64,000 bases of DNA from contig NZ_JAYROR010000066.1 of the NCBI RefSeq assembly GCF_041911615.1, positions 62,001 to 126,000 of the forward strand, in the 5' to 3' direction. Positions within the stretch are counted from its first letter, which is position 1. The number at the start of each line of letters is the position of its first letter. Below the pieces are notes generated by a model, which was not told where the DNA came from, did no database searches, and was given only the letters and a program-made list of their open reading frames with translations. The DNA is from Zoogloea sp041911615. GTDB lineage: Bacteria > Pseudomonadota > Gammaproteobacteria > Burkholderiales > Rhodocyclaceae. The position numbers were made by a program, and so were the translations under genes. Of the stretch, positions 9,632 to 17,948 are shown piece by piece.

Positions 9632-9660
9632 GAGGCGGGCTGCGGCCCGCCTCAGCTTTT
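9632..9660 (+). terminator. terminator hairpin between convergent di-iron protein and VWA genes
   Basis: GAGGCGGGC (9632-9640), loop TGCG, GCCCGCCTC (9645-9653), followed by AGCTTTT. The 9-bp perfect stem covers the VWA-gene stop codon (9652-9654). It is best placed to end the di-iron gene. Confidence 0.65.
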
Positions 9661-10830
9661 GCGCGACAACTGGGCGATGGCGCGGGTCAGGCCGTCGAGG
9701 GTGAGCGGAAACATCCGCTCGGCGATGAGCTCGCGGACGATGCCGATCGATTGCCGGTAGTCCCACATCCGCTCCGGCTCCGGGTTGAGCCACGCCAGCG
9801 CCGGGTAGGCGTCGGCGAGGCGACGCAGCCACACCGCGCCGGCCTCGGTGTTGCTGTACTCGATGGAACCGTTGGGCTGCAGGATTTCGTAGGGGCTCAT
9901 TGTGGCGTCGCCGACGAAGATCAGCTTGTAGTCGGGCCCGTACTTGTGGATCACGTCGAGGGTCGGGGTGCGCTCCGTGTGGCGGCGGATGCTGTCGCGC
10001 CAGACGTGGTCGTAGACGCAGTTGTGGAAGTAGAAGTACTCAAGGTGCTTGAACTCGGCGCGGCAGGCCGAGAACAGCTCCTCGCAGACCTTGACGTGCG
10101 GATCCATCGAGCCGCCCACGTCGAAGAAGATCAGCACCTTCACGGCGTTGTGGCGCTCGGGGCGCATCAGCAGGTCGAGGTAGCCTGCATTGCGCGCGGT
10201 GGCGGCGATGGTGCCGTCCAGGTCGAGTTCGTCGGGTGCGCCCAGGCGCGCGAAGCGGCGCAGGCGGCGCAGCGCGACCTTGATGTTGCGGGTGCCCAGC
10301 TCGACGGTGTCGTCGAGGTTGCGGTATTCGCGCTGGTCCCACACCTTGACGGCGGTGCGGTTGCCGGCCGATTCGCCGCCCACGCGGATGCCTTCCGGGT
10401 TGTAGCCGCTGTTGCCGAAGGGCGAGGTGCCGCCGGTGCCGACCCACTTGCTGCCGCCCTGGTGGCGGGCCTTCTGCTCGGCGAGGCGCTTCTTGAACTC
10501 CTCCATCAGCTTGTCCCAGCCGAGTGCCTCGAGCCTGGCCTTCTCGTCCGGGCTGAGGTGCTTCTGCATCATCGCCTTGAGCCATTCCTCGGGCAGATCG
10601 ACTTCCAGCCCGGGGATGGATTCGACGCCCTTGAAGTATTCGCCGAAGGCCCGGTCGAAACGGTCGTAGTGGGCTTCGTCCTTGACCAGCGTGGCCCGCG
10701 CCAGGAAGTAGAAGTCCTCCATGCTGTGGTTGCCGAGGCCGGCCTGAAGCGCTTCGAGCAGGGTCAGGAATTCCTTGGTCGAGACCGGTAGCTGGCGGCT
10801 CTTGAGGTGCAGGAAGAAGTCGATGAGCAT
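9652..10830 (-). CDS. CoxE-like VWA-domain protein
   Basis: A 392-residue protein of the CoxE/DUF58-independent VWA class (PF05762-like). The N-terminal half is helical and charged (for example FLTLLEALQAGL, LMEEFKKRLAEQKARHQGG); the C-terminal half is a von Willebrand A fold with a metal site at DVGGSMD (Asp237, Ser241) and a second acidic motif FVGDATMSP. The usual MIDAS is DxSxS; here the middle Ser is Gly239. It lies 25 bp downstream of a MoxR-type AAA ATPase gene, and such pairs act together in metal-centre insertion or complex remodelling (for example CoxD/CoxE and NorQ/NorD). The client here is not evident from neighbours. Confidence 0.85.
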   Translation of the reverse strand: MLIDFFLHLKSRQLPVSTKEFLTLLEALQAGLGNHSMEDFYFLARATLVKDEAHYDRFDRAFGEYFKGVESIPGLEVDLPEEWLKAMMQKHLSPDEKARLEALGWDKLMEEFKKRLAEQKARHQGGSKWVGTGGTSPFGNSGYNPEGIRVGGESAGNRTAVKVWDQREYRNLDDTVELGTRNIKVALRRLRRFARLGAPDELDLDGTIAATARNAGYLDLLMRPERHNAVKVLIFFDVGGSMDPHVKVCEELFSACRAEFKHLEYFYFHNCVYDHVWRDSIRRHTERTPTLDVIHKYGPDYKLIFVGDATMSPYEILQPNGSIEYSNTEAGAVWLRRLADAYPALAWLNPEPERMWDYRQSIGIVRELIAERMFPLTLDGLTRAIAQLSRKS

Positions 10831-10855
10831 CGCGGTGGTCCGGCGTGGCGGGCGT

Positions 10856-11698
10856 TCAGCGGTTGCGCTGGGCCATGAAGACGAGGCGCTCGAAGAGGTG
10901 CATGTCCTGCTCGTTCTTGAGCAGCGCGCCGTGCAGCGGCGGGACGATGGCCTTGCGGTCGGCCGAGCGCAGCGCTTCGGGCGGGATGTCCTCGGCGACC
11001 AGCAGCTTGAGCCAGTCGATGAGCTCGGAGGTGGACGGCTTCTTCTTGAGACCCGGCACGTCGCGCAGGCCGAAGAAGACTTCCAGCGCTTCGCTGAGCA
11101 GCGCTTTCTTGATGCCGGGGAAGTGCACGTCGACGATTTTCTGCATCGTGTCCCGGTCGGGGAACTTGATGTAGTGGAAGAAGCAGCGGCGCAGGAAGGC
11201 GTCGGGCAGCTCCTTTTCGTTGTTGGAGGTGATGAAGACGATCGGGCGGTGCCTGGCCTTGACCAGCTCGCGGGTCTCGTAGACGTAGAACTCCATCCGG
11301 TCGAGCTCGCGCAGCAGATCGTTGGGGAATTCGATGTCGGCCTTGTCGATTTCGTCGATCAGCACCACGGTCGGCCGATCGGCCTCGAAGGCCTGCCAGA
11401 GGGTGCCCTTGACGATGTAGTTGCCGATGTCCTTCACCCGGTCGTCGCCGAGCTGGGAGTCGCGCAGACGCGAGACGGCGTCGTACTCGTACAGGCCCTG
11501 CTGGGCCTTGGTGGTCGATTTGATGTGCCACTGCAGCAGCGGCATGCCCAGGGCGGCGGCCACCTCCTCGGCCAGCATGGTCTTGCCGGTGCCCGGCTCG
11601 CCCTTGATGAGGAGCGGCCGCTGTAAGCGGATGGCGGCATTGACGGCGAGCATCAGGTCGGGCGTGGCGACGTAGTTTTCGGAACCTTCGAAACGCAT
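10856..11698 (-). CDS. MoxR-family AAA+ ATPase
   Basis: A 280-residue AAA+ ATPase. Walker A is GEPGTGKT (33-40), Walker B VVLIDEIDKAD, sensor 1 FITSNNEKELPDAFLRRC with the arginine finger. The C-terminal lid is short. This compact form is the CoxD/MoxR type that works with a CoxE-like VWA protein, which is the next gene. ATG 11698 has a good ribosome site (GAGAGG). An inverted repeat 28 bp upstream may be its operator. Known relatives remodel or mature metalloenzymes such as CO dehydrogenase; none is seen nearby. Confidence 0.9.
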   Translation of the reverse strand: MRFEGSENYVATPDLMLAVNAAIRLQRPLLIKGEPGTGKTMLAEEVAAALGMPLLQWHIKSTTKAQQGLYEYDAVSRLRDSQLGDDRVKDIGNYIVKGTLWQAFEADRPTVVLIDEIDKADIEFPNDLLRELDRMEFYVYETRELVKARHRPIVFITSNNEKELPDAFLRRCFFHYIKFPDRDTMQKIVDVHFPGIKKALLSEALEVFFGLRDVPGLKKKPSTSELIDWLKLLVAEDIPPEALRSADRKAIVPPLHGALLKNEQDMHLFERLVFMAQRNR

Positions 11699-11725
11699 GG
11701 GGAGGCCTCTCTGGGTGCAGTGACG

Positions 11726-11741
11726 TTGACGTTTGCGTCAA
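11726..11741 (-). promoter_or_regulatory. perfect inverted repeat upstream of the MoxR/VWA operon
   Basis: TTGACG-TTTG-CGTCAA is a perfect 6+4+6 inverted repeat, with an extra TGACG half-site just before it at 11721-11725. It lies between the deacetylase-like gene stop (11742) and the MoxR start (11698). It could be an operator, or its TTGACG could act as a -35, though no good -10 follows at the proper spacing. Confidence 0.4.
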
Positions 11742-12656
11742 TTATAGCGGCCGCGCCCGGGCGAAGATTCGCCGGGCGGTTTCAATGGTCGCGGCGTGGA
11801 TGGCGACGGTGTCGTCGATCTGGCGCGCGTAGCCGCCGGCCATCGCGACGGCGACCGGCAGGCCGCGCTTGCGGATGGCCTCGAAGACCAGCGCATCCCG
11901 CTCGGCGAGGCCGGCCTTGGTGAGCTTGAGTCGGCCCAGCCTGTCGTCCTCGAAAGGGTCGGCGCCGGCGAGGTAGATCACCAGATCGGGTTTGCCGCGG
12001 GCGAAAACGGTGCCGAGCGCCGCCTGCAGTGCGGTGAGGTAGGTGTCGTCGCCGGTGCCGTCGGGCAGTTCGACGTCCAGGTCGCTGGTTTCCTTCTCGA
12101 AGGGGTAGTTGCGGGCGCCGTGGATGCTGAAGGTGAAACAGTCGGGCCGGTTGGCGAGGATGGCCGCGGTACCGTTGCCCTGGTGTACGTCGCAGTCGAT
12201 GATCGCGACCCGCTCGACGCGGCCTTCGGCGCGCATGGCCAGGGCGGCGATGGCCGCGTCGTTGAAGACGCAGAAACCTTCGCCCCGGTCGCGGAAGGCA
12301 TGGTGGGTGCCCCCCGCCAGGTTGGCGGCGCAGCCTTCGGCGAGTGCGGTGCGGCAGGCGGCCAGCGTCGCGCCGGCCGAGCGTCGGGAGCGCTCGACCA
12401 TGGCTTCCGACCAGGGGAAGCCGATCCGCCGCTGTGCGTCGGCTTCGAGCGTGCCGCGGACCACCCGCTGCAGATAGGACGCGTCGTGGGCGCGCAGGAT
12501 CTCGGTATCGCTGGCCGCGTCGGGCACCCGGAAATCGTCGGCGTCAAAGCGTCCCGCCTCGAGCAGGCGCGCGCGCAGGCGGGCGTATTTTTCCATCGGG
12601 AAGCGGTGCCCCGCCGGCAGGGGCAGAACGAAATGGTCGGCGTAGAAAAGTTTCAT
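11742..12656 (-). CDS. histone deacetylase-family metallohydrolase
   Basis: A 304-residue arginase/deacetylase-fold enzyme. The zinc-site sequence DCDVHQGNG supplies Asp and His, and the second Asp comes from YLAGADPFEDDRLG; the tandem catalytic histidines are in GGTHHAF, and a final AGGYA provides the Tyr-containing turn (GGYARQID). Bacterial members deacetylate acetylpolyamines, acetoin-related or other small N-acetyl compounds; the 'short' form here without the HDAC loop is common in proteobacteria. Substrate cannot be assigned. Divergent from an M20 amidohydrolase gene across 103 bp. The stop is 43 bp before the MoxR start, so the operon could continue. Confidence 0.88.
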   Translation of the reverse strand: MKLFYADHFVLPLPAGHRFPMEKYARLRARLLEAGRFDADDFRVPDAASDTEILRAHDASYLQRVVRGTLEADAQRRIGFPWSEAMVERSRRSAGATLAACRTALAEGCAANLAGGTHHAFRDRGEGFCVFNDAAIAALAMRAEGRVERVAIIDCDVHQGNGTAAILANRPDCFTFSIHGARNYPFEKETSDLDVELPDGTGDDTYLTALQAALGTVFARGKPDLVIYLAGADPFEDDRLGRLKLTKAGLAERDALVFEAIRKRGLPVAVAMAGGYARQIDDTVAIHAATIETARRIFARARPL

Positions 12657-12759
12657 CGGTGGCTTTGCGTCGTGGGGTTCGGCTGGGTGGGCGTGCGGCT
12701 GCTATTATTTCCCGATTGCGGCCGTCTGGCCGCCACGCTCGATCCATCGGGGACGCATC

Positions 12760-13929
12760 ATGCATCTGCTAGACACGCTGCGCGCGGAAAACGCGGCCAC
12801 CACGGCGATTCGCCGGGACCTTCACGCCCATCCCGAACTGGCCTTCGAGGAGCATCGTACCGCGGCCCTGGTCGCCGAGCGACTCGAGGCGCTCGGCATC
12901 GAAACCCACCGGGGCATCGGCAAGACCGGCGTGGTGGGCGTGCTGCGCGCCGGGACCAGCCGCCGCGCGATCGGCCTGCGCGCCGACATGGACGCGCTGC
13001 CGATCCAGGAAAAGAACGATTTCAACCACCATTCGCGCCACCCCGGCCGGATGCACGCCTGTGGCCACGACGGCCATACCGCGATGTTGCTGGGTGCGGC
13101 GGCGCACCTGGCCCGGCATCCGGATTTCGACGGTACCGTGTACTTCCTGTTCCAGCCCGCCGAGGAGGGCGAGGGCGGTGCGCCGGCGATGATCGCCGAC
13201 GGGCTGTTCGAGCGCTTTCCGATGGAGGCGGTGTTCGGCATGCACAACTGGCCCGGTCTCCCGCTGGGCCAGATCGCCGTCCATCGCGGGCCGGTGATGG
13301 CCTGCGCCGACCGCTTCGACATCGAAATCAAGGGCCATGGCGCCCACGCGGCGATGCCCCACCAGGGCATCGACCCGGTACTGGCCGGCGCCGCGCTGGT
13401 GCAGGCCCTGCAGTCGGTAGTGAGCCGCAACACCGATCCAGCCGATTCGGTGGTGTTGTCGCTGACCCAGTTCCACGCCGGCGACGCCTACAACGTGATT
13501 CCCGACCTGGCGCGCATCGGTGGCACGGTGCGGGCCTTCCGCAACGAGCTGCGGGCCCAGACCGAGGATGCGATGCAGCGCATCTGCGCCGGCGTCGGCG
13601 CAGCCTTTGGGGCCAACGTGCACTTCGAGTATCGCCGCGGCTACCCGCCGACCATCAACACCGTGCCCGAGGCCGACTTCTGCGCCCGCGTCGCCGCCGA
13701 GGTATGCGGCGACGCTCAGGTGTCCGTCGATCCCCGGCCCAGCATGGGCGCCGAGGATTTCGCCTACTTCCTGCAGGAGAAACCCGGCTGCTACGTGTGG
13801 CTCGGCAACGGGCCGGGCGAGGGCGGCTGCACGCTGCACAACCCGCACTACGATTTCAACGATGAGGCGATCCCCTTCGGCGTCGCCTACTGGGTGCGCC
13901 TCGTGGAGCGCTGGCTGGCCGACGCCTGA
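12760..13929 (+). CDS. M20 family amidohydrolase (hippurate hydrolase/aminoacylase type)
   Basis: A 389-residue M20D metallohydrolase that cleaves N-acyl amino acids or similar amides. Dinuclear metal ligands are visible in MHACGHDGH (Cys and His), FQPAEEGEGG (Glu pair), a later MHNWPG His, and a C-terminal His in CTLHNPHYDFND; RADMDALPIQEKN is the conserved core strand. The dimerisation insert IEIKGHGAHAAMPHQGIDP follows the family. Cytoplasmic, no signal peptide. ATG 12760 has GGGGA upstream; TATTAT at 12703-12708 may be its -10. It could be called HipO, but substrate specificity within M20D cannot be told from sequence. Confidence 0.88.
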   Translation: MHLLDTLRAENAATTAIRRDLHAHPELAFEEHRTAALVAERLEALGIETHRGIGKTGVVGVLRAGTSRRAIGLRADMDALPIQEKNDFNHHSRHPGRMHACGHDGHTAMLLGAAAHLARHPDFDGTVYFLFQPAEEGEGGAPAMIADGLFERFPMEAVFGMHNWPGLPLGQIAVHRGPVMACADRFDIEIKGHGAHAAMPHQGIDPVLAGAALVQALQSVVSRNTDPADSVVLSLTQFHAGDAYNVIPDLARIGGTVRAFRNELRAQTEDAMQRICAGVGAAFGANVHFEYRRGYPPTINTVPEADFCARVAAEVCGDAQVSVDPRPSMGAEDFAYFLQEKPGCYVWLGNGPGEGGCTLHNPHYDFNDEAIPFGVAYWVRLVERWLADA

Positions 13930-14007
13930 GCGCCGCCGCGGCCGATGGAGCGGCACTTTTCCCGCGGTGCCCGCTCCAACCCGGGTTCCTGATTTGCCAC
14001 CGAACCC

Positions 14008-16488
14008 ATGTTTGCCCTTTCCCTCCGGATGCTCCGCCGCGATCTGCGCGCGGGCGAACTCGGCCTGCTGCTGGTTGCCCTGGTGATCGCCGTCGCCAGC
14101 CTGACCAGCGTGGGTTTCTTCACCGACCGGGTCGCCCAGGCGCTGACCCGCGAGGCCAACCAGTTGCTGGGCGGCGATCTGGTCCTGGTGTCCGATCACG
14201 ACCTGGACCCGGTCTATCGGGACGAAGCGCGGCGGCGCGGTTTGCGCAGCGTGGTGTCGGCCACCTTCACGAGCATGGCGAGCGTCGGCGAGGCAGCGCA
14301 GCTGGCGGGCGTCAAGGTGGTCGAGGACGGTCATCCGCTGCGTGGGGCGATCCGCATCGCGCCGGGGCTCAACCAGCCCGATGCGCCCGCGGTGGGGATT
14401 CCGGCGCCCGGCGCGTTGTGGCTCGACGAGCGCCTGGCCAGCGCGCTCGGGGTGAGTGTGGGCGATACGGTCGGGCTGGGCGCGCTGCGCTTTCGCATGG
14501 CTGCGGTGCTCACCTTCGAGTCGGATCGGGGCGCCAACTTCTTCAGCCTGCTGCCGCGCCTCGTCATGAATTCCGCCGATCTGCCGGCGACCGGCCTGGT
14601 GCAGCCGGGCAGCCGGGTGTTCTATCGCCTTCACGTGGCGGGCGAGCCGTCCGAGGTGGCCGGCTTCGAAGCCTGGGCCAAGCCCCGCCTGAAGCGCGGC
14701 GAGAGCCTCGAGAACGTGGACAATGCGCGCCCCGAGGTCCGCGCGACGCTGGACCGCACCGAACGCTTCCTGCGTTTCGCGGCGATGCTGGCGGTGGTGC
14801 TGGCAGCCGTCGCGGTGGGGCTGGCGACGCGGCGATTCGTCGAGCGGCATCTGGACGGCTGCGCGGTGATGCGCTGCGTCGGTGCCAGCCAGGGGCAACT
14901 CATGCGGCTGTTCGTCGGCGAATTCCTGCTGCTCGGGCTGGTGGCCGGGGCGGCGGGCTGCGTTCTCGGCTTCGTGGTGCAATTCGTGCTGAGCGCGCTG
15001 CTCGGCGATCTGGTCGGTTTTCCGCTGCCCGCGCCGGGCGGCTGGCCGGTGGCCCATGGCATGGCGGTGGCGCTGCTGCTCCTGCTGGGGTTTGCATTAC
15101 CGCCGTTGATCCGCCTCGGCCGCGTGCCGACCTTGCGCGTGCTGCGCCGCGAGTGGGATGGCATCGCCGCCCGCGAGGGGCTGGCGTGGGCTGCCGGCGC
15201 CCTGGTGCTGGCGGCGCTGCTGGTGGGCATCGCCCGCGACGTGTTGCTCGGCGCGTGGGTGGTGGGCGGTTTCGCGCTGGCCTTCGCGGCGTACGGCGTG
15301 GTGGCGTGGCTGGTGCTGCGCGCGCTCGGGCGGCTGCGGGCGGTGGCGAGCAGCGGCTGGCGTTATGGCCTGGCGGGGCTGCGTCGACGCCCGGTGGCGA
15401 GTCTGGTGCAGGTGCTGGCCTTGGGCATGGGTCTGACGGCGTTGCTGCTGCTCACCCTGGTGCGCGGCGATCTGCTGTCCAACTGGAAGCAGGCCACACC
15501 CGCCGATGCGCCGAACCGCTTCGTCATCAACATCCAGCCCGATCAGCTGGACCCGCTGCGCGCCTTCTTCGCCGCCGAGGGCCGGCCGGCGCCGCGCCTC
15601 CAGCCGATGATCCGCGGCCGGCTGGTGGCGGTGAACAGCCGCCCCGTGGGGCCGGACGATTACGCCGACGACCGTGCCCGCCGCCTCGTCGATCGGGATT
15701 TCAACCTCTCCTTCGATGCCCGCCTGCCCGACGGTAACAGCGTGGTCGCGGGGCGCTGGCATGGCGACACACGGACGCCCGCGTTTTCGGTGGAGCAGGG
15801 GCTGGCGCAGACGCTGGGGCTGGCACTGGGCGACGTCCTCACCTTCGAGATCGCGGGCACCCGCAGCGAGGCGCGCATCACCAGCCTGCGCAAGCTCGAC
15901 TGGGATTCGATGCGGGTGAACTTCTTCGTGATCGCCGCGCCGGGCATGATCGACGACTTCCCGGCCAGCTACATCACCAGCTTCTACCTGCCGCCCGCCG
16001 ACCTGGCGCTGGCGAACCGACTGGTCGCCGCGTTTCCCAATTTCACGGTGATCGACGTGGCGGCCATCATCGCGCAGGTCCAGGGCATGGTCGATCAGCT
16101 CATCGGCGCGGTGCAGTTCGTGTTCGGCTTTGCCGTGGTGGCGGGCTTGGTCGTGCTGTTCGGGGCGCTGCAGGCGACCCACGACGAGCGGGAAAAGGAA
16201 TTGTCGATCCTGCGCACGCTGGGCGCCCGCAACGCCCAGCTGCGCGCCGCGCTGCTCGCCGAGTTCGCCGTCCTGGGGCTGGTTTCGGGAGCGCTCGCGG
16301 GGCTGGGCGCAACGGGCATCGGCTGGGCGCTGGCGCACTTCGTATTCAAGCTGCCTTATACGCCCGGCGTCCTGCCAGTGCTGGTGGGCGCGCTGGCCGG
16401 TGCGCTGCTGGTGATGCTGGCCGGCTGGCTCGGCACGCGCCATCTGCTTGCCCGGCCCCCTCTCGCGAGCTTGCGCGCACTGAACTAA
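14008..16488 (+). CDS. FtsX-type ABC transporter permease (YbbP-like), large form
   Basis: An 826-residue permease with the duplicated MacB/FtsX architecture: N-terminal helix (LLLVALVIAVASLTSVGFF), a large periplasmic domain, a first FtsX module of three helices near 255-380, further helices in the middle (about 390-490), a second periplasmic domain, and a C-terminal FtsX module (about 700-820) with the conserved EKELSILRTLGARNAQLRAA loop. E. coli YbbP, 804 residues, has this layout and pairs with the ATPase YbbA; no ATPase gene is adjacent here, so its partner is elsewhere. Likely role is extraction of lipids or lipoproteins from the inner membrane. It lies 78 bp after the M20 gene in the same direction. 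Confidence 0.85.
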   Translation: MFALSLRMLRRDLRAGELGLLLVALVIAVASLTSVGFFTDRVAQALTREANQLLGGDLVLVSDHDLDPVYRDEARRRGLRSVVSATFTSMASVGEAAQLAGVKVVEDGHPLRGAIRIAPGLNQPDAPAVGIPAPGALWLDERLASALGVSVGDTVGLGALRFRMAAVLTFESDRGANFFSLLPRLVMNSADLPATGLVQPGSRVFYRLHVAGEPSEVAGFEAWAKPRLKRGESLENVDNARPEVRATLDRTERFLRFAAMLAVVLAAVAVGLATRRFVERHLDGCAVMRCVGASQGQLMRLFVGEFLLLGLVAGAAGCVLGFVVQFVLSALLGDLVGFPLPAPGGWPVAHGMAVALLLLLGFALPPLIRLGRVPTLRVLRREWDGIAAREGLAWAAGALVLAALLVGIARDVLLGAWVVGGFALAFAAYGVVAWLVLRALGRLRAVASSGWRYGLAGLRRRPVASLVQVLALGMGLTALLLLTLVRGDLLSNWKQATPADAPNRFVINIQPDQLDPLRAFFAAEGRPAPRLQPMIRGRLVAVNSRPVGPDDYADDRARRLVDRDFNLSFDARLPDGNSVVAGRWHGDTRTPAFSVEQGLAQTLGLALGDVLTFEIAGTRSEARITSLRKLDWDSMRVNFFVIAAPGMIDDFPASYITSFYLPPADLALANRLVAAFPNFTVIDVAAIIAQVQGMVDQLIGAVQFVFGFAVVAGLVVLFGALQATHDEREKELSILRTLGARNAQLRAALLAEFAVLGLVSGALAGLGATGIGWALAHFVFKLPYTPGVLPVLVGALAGALLVMLAGWLGTRHLLARPPLASLRALN

Positions 16489-16514
16489 TTTACAGTTTGA
16501 CGTATACTGCGGGG

Positions 16515-17945
16515 ATGAATCCCGATGCCGTCCAGAGCGTGGCCGTCGTGCCCGCGCCTACGTCCGCCATGTCGTTCCTGGTGCCGTTCGCCGCGTTCGC
16601 GGTGATCGCGGTGATCATCTGGCTGCTCGTCCAGATGGGGCGTCTTGCCCGCCGCCTCGACGAAGGCCTGGCCGAACAACAGCTGCACTTCGTCAAGGAG
16701 CTTCAGGCCGCGTCCACGGCGGGCAGCGATCGGGTCATCGATCTGGTGGCCGGCGAGGTGGACAACCTTCGTGACCGGCTGGACGCCGAACAGGCGGCTG
16801 CCCGTCAGGCGCTGCAGCAGCTTCACCTGGCCCTCGTCGGGCAGCTCGGCAGCCAGAAGGAGGAAACGGTACTGCGCCTTGCCGATCTGGCCAACGCCTT
16901 CGCGGTGGGCCAGGAAAAACTGCGTACCGAACTCCTCGCCGAAACCCTCAAGACCCTCGCCGAACACGCCCGGGCCGACCGCGAGCTGCTGCAGAGCGGA
17001 CTTAAGTCGGCATCCGAGCAGCTCGGCAGCAGCATCGAGGCGATGAACCGCACGGTGGGCGAACGCCTGGAGGCGATCACCGGCCACGTCAATCAGCGCC
17101 TCGACGAGGGCTTCCGCAAGACCAACGAAACCTTCGCCAGCGTCATGGCTCGCCTGGCGACCATCGACGAGGCCCAGAAAAAAATCGGCGATCTCACCAC
17201 CAACGTGGTCAGCCTGCAGGAGCTGCTCGGCGACAAGCGGGCGCGTGGCGCCTTCGGCGAGGTCCAGCTCGAAGCCCTGGTGCGCAATGCGTTGCCGCCC
17301 GAGGCTTTCGATTTCCAGTTCACGCTGCCCAACGGCACCCGCGCCGACTGCGTGCTGCGCCTGCCCGAGCCGACCGGCATGGTGGTGGTCGATTCGAAGT
17401 TCCCCCTCGAGAACTACCACCGCATGTTTGCCGGCGAGGTCGGCGATCTCGAGCGTCGGGCCGCCCAGGCCGCCTTCCGTGGCGACGTGAAGAAGCACGT
17501 GGACGCGATTGCCGGCAAGTACATCCAGCCCGAGGTGACCTCCGACGGGGCGGTGATGTTCGTGCCCGCCGAGGCGGTGTTCGCCGAGATCCACGCCTAC
17601 CACCCGGAGGTGGTGGCTTACGCGATGAGTCGCCGGGTCTGGATCGTCTCGCCGACCACGCTGATGGCCGTGCTCAACACCGCCCGCGCGGTGCTCAAGG
17701 ACGTGGAGACCCGCAAGCAGATCCACGTCATCAAGGATGCGCTGGGCAAGCTGGCCAAGGACTTCAACCGTTTCGACGAGCGGATGCAGAAGCTCGCCAC
17801 CCATATCCGCCAGGCTGGCGAGGATGTGGCCGAGGTGCAGACCTCGTCGCGCAAGATCAGTGCCCACTTCCAGCGCATCGAGGCGGCGCAGCTCGACGGG
17901 CTGGACGAGCCGCCCGCCGCGTTGCCGGGCGCGCCGCGTGGCTGA
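16515..17945 (+). CDS. rmuC: RmuC, DNA recombination protein
   Basis: A 476-residue RmuC protein. One N-terminal membrane helix (VPFAAFAVIAVIIWLLVQMG) is followed by a long coiled coil to about residue 215, then a PD-(D/E)XK nuclease-like domain with GEVQLEALV and VVVDSKFPLENY, where the Asp and Lys match the nuclease core. RmuC limits inversions at short inverted repeats; its exact biochemistry is not settled. ATG 16515 follows GCGGGG; a TTG at 16497 is possible but lacks a ribosome site. The stop is only three bases from the stop of the convergent DUF4139 gene. Confidence 0.92.
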   Translation: MNPDAVQSVAVVPAPTSAMSFLVPFAAFAVIAVIIWLLVQMGRLARRLDEGLAEQQLHFVKELQAASTAGSDRVIDLVAGEVDNLRDRLDAEQAAARQALQQLHLALVGQLGSQKEETVLRLADLANAFAVGQEKLRTELLAETLKTLAEHARADRELLQSGLKSASEQLGSSIEAMNRTVGERLEAITGHVNQRLDEGFRKTNETFASVMARLATIDEAQKKIGDLTTNVVSLQELLGDKRARGAFGEVQLEALVRNALPPEAFDFQFTLPNGTRADCVLRLPEPTGMVVVDSKFPLENYHRMFAGEVGDLERRAAQAAFRGDVKKHVDAIAGKYIQPEVTSDGAVMFVPAEAVFAEIHAYHPEVVAYAMSRRVWIVSPTTLMAVLNTARAVLKDVETRKQIHVIKDALGKLAKDFNRFDERMQKLATHIRQAGEDVAEVQTSSRKISAHFQRIEAAQLDGLDEPPAALPGAPRG

Positions 17946-17948
17946 GGC

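Noticed and set aside
12769..15057. A 762-codon minus-strand frame over the M20 and permease genes
   Set aside because: Antisense shadow rich in His, Arg and Gln; the real genes have intact catalytic motifs and membrane helices.
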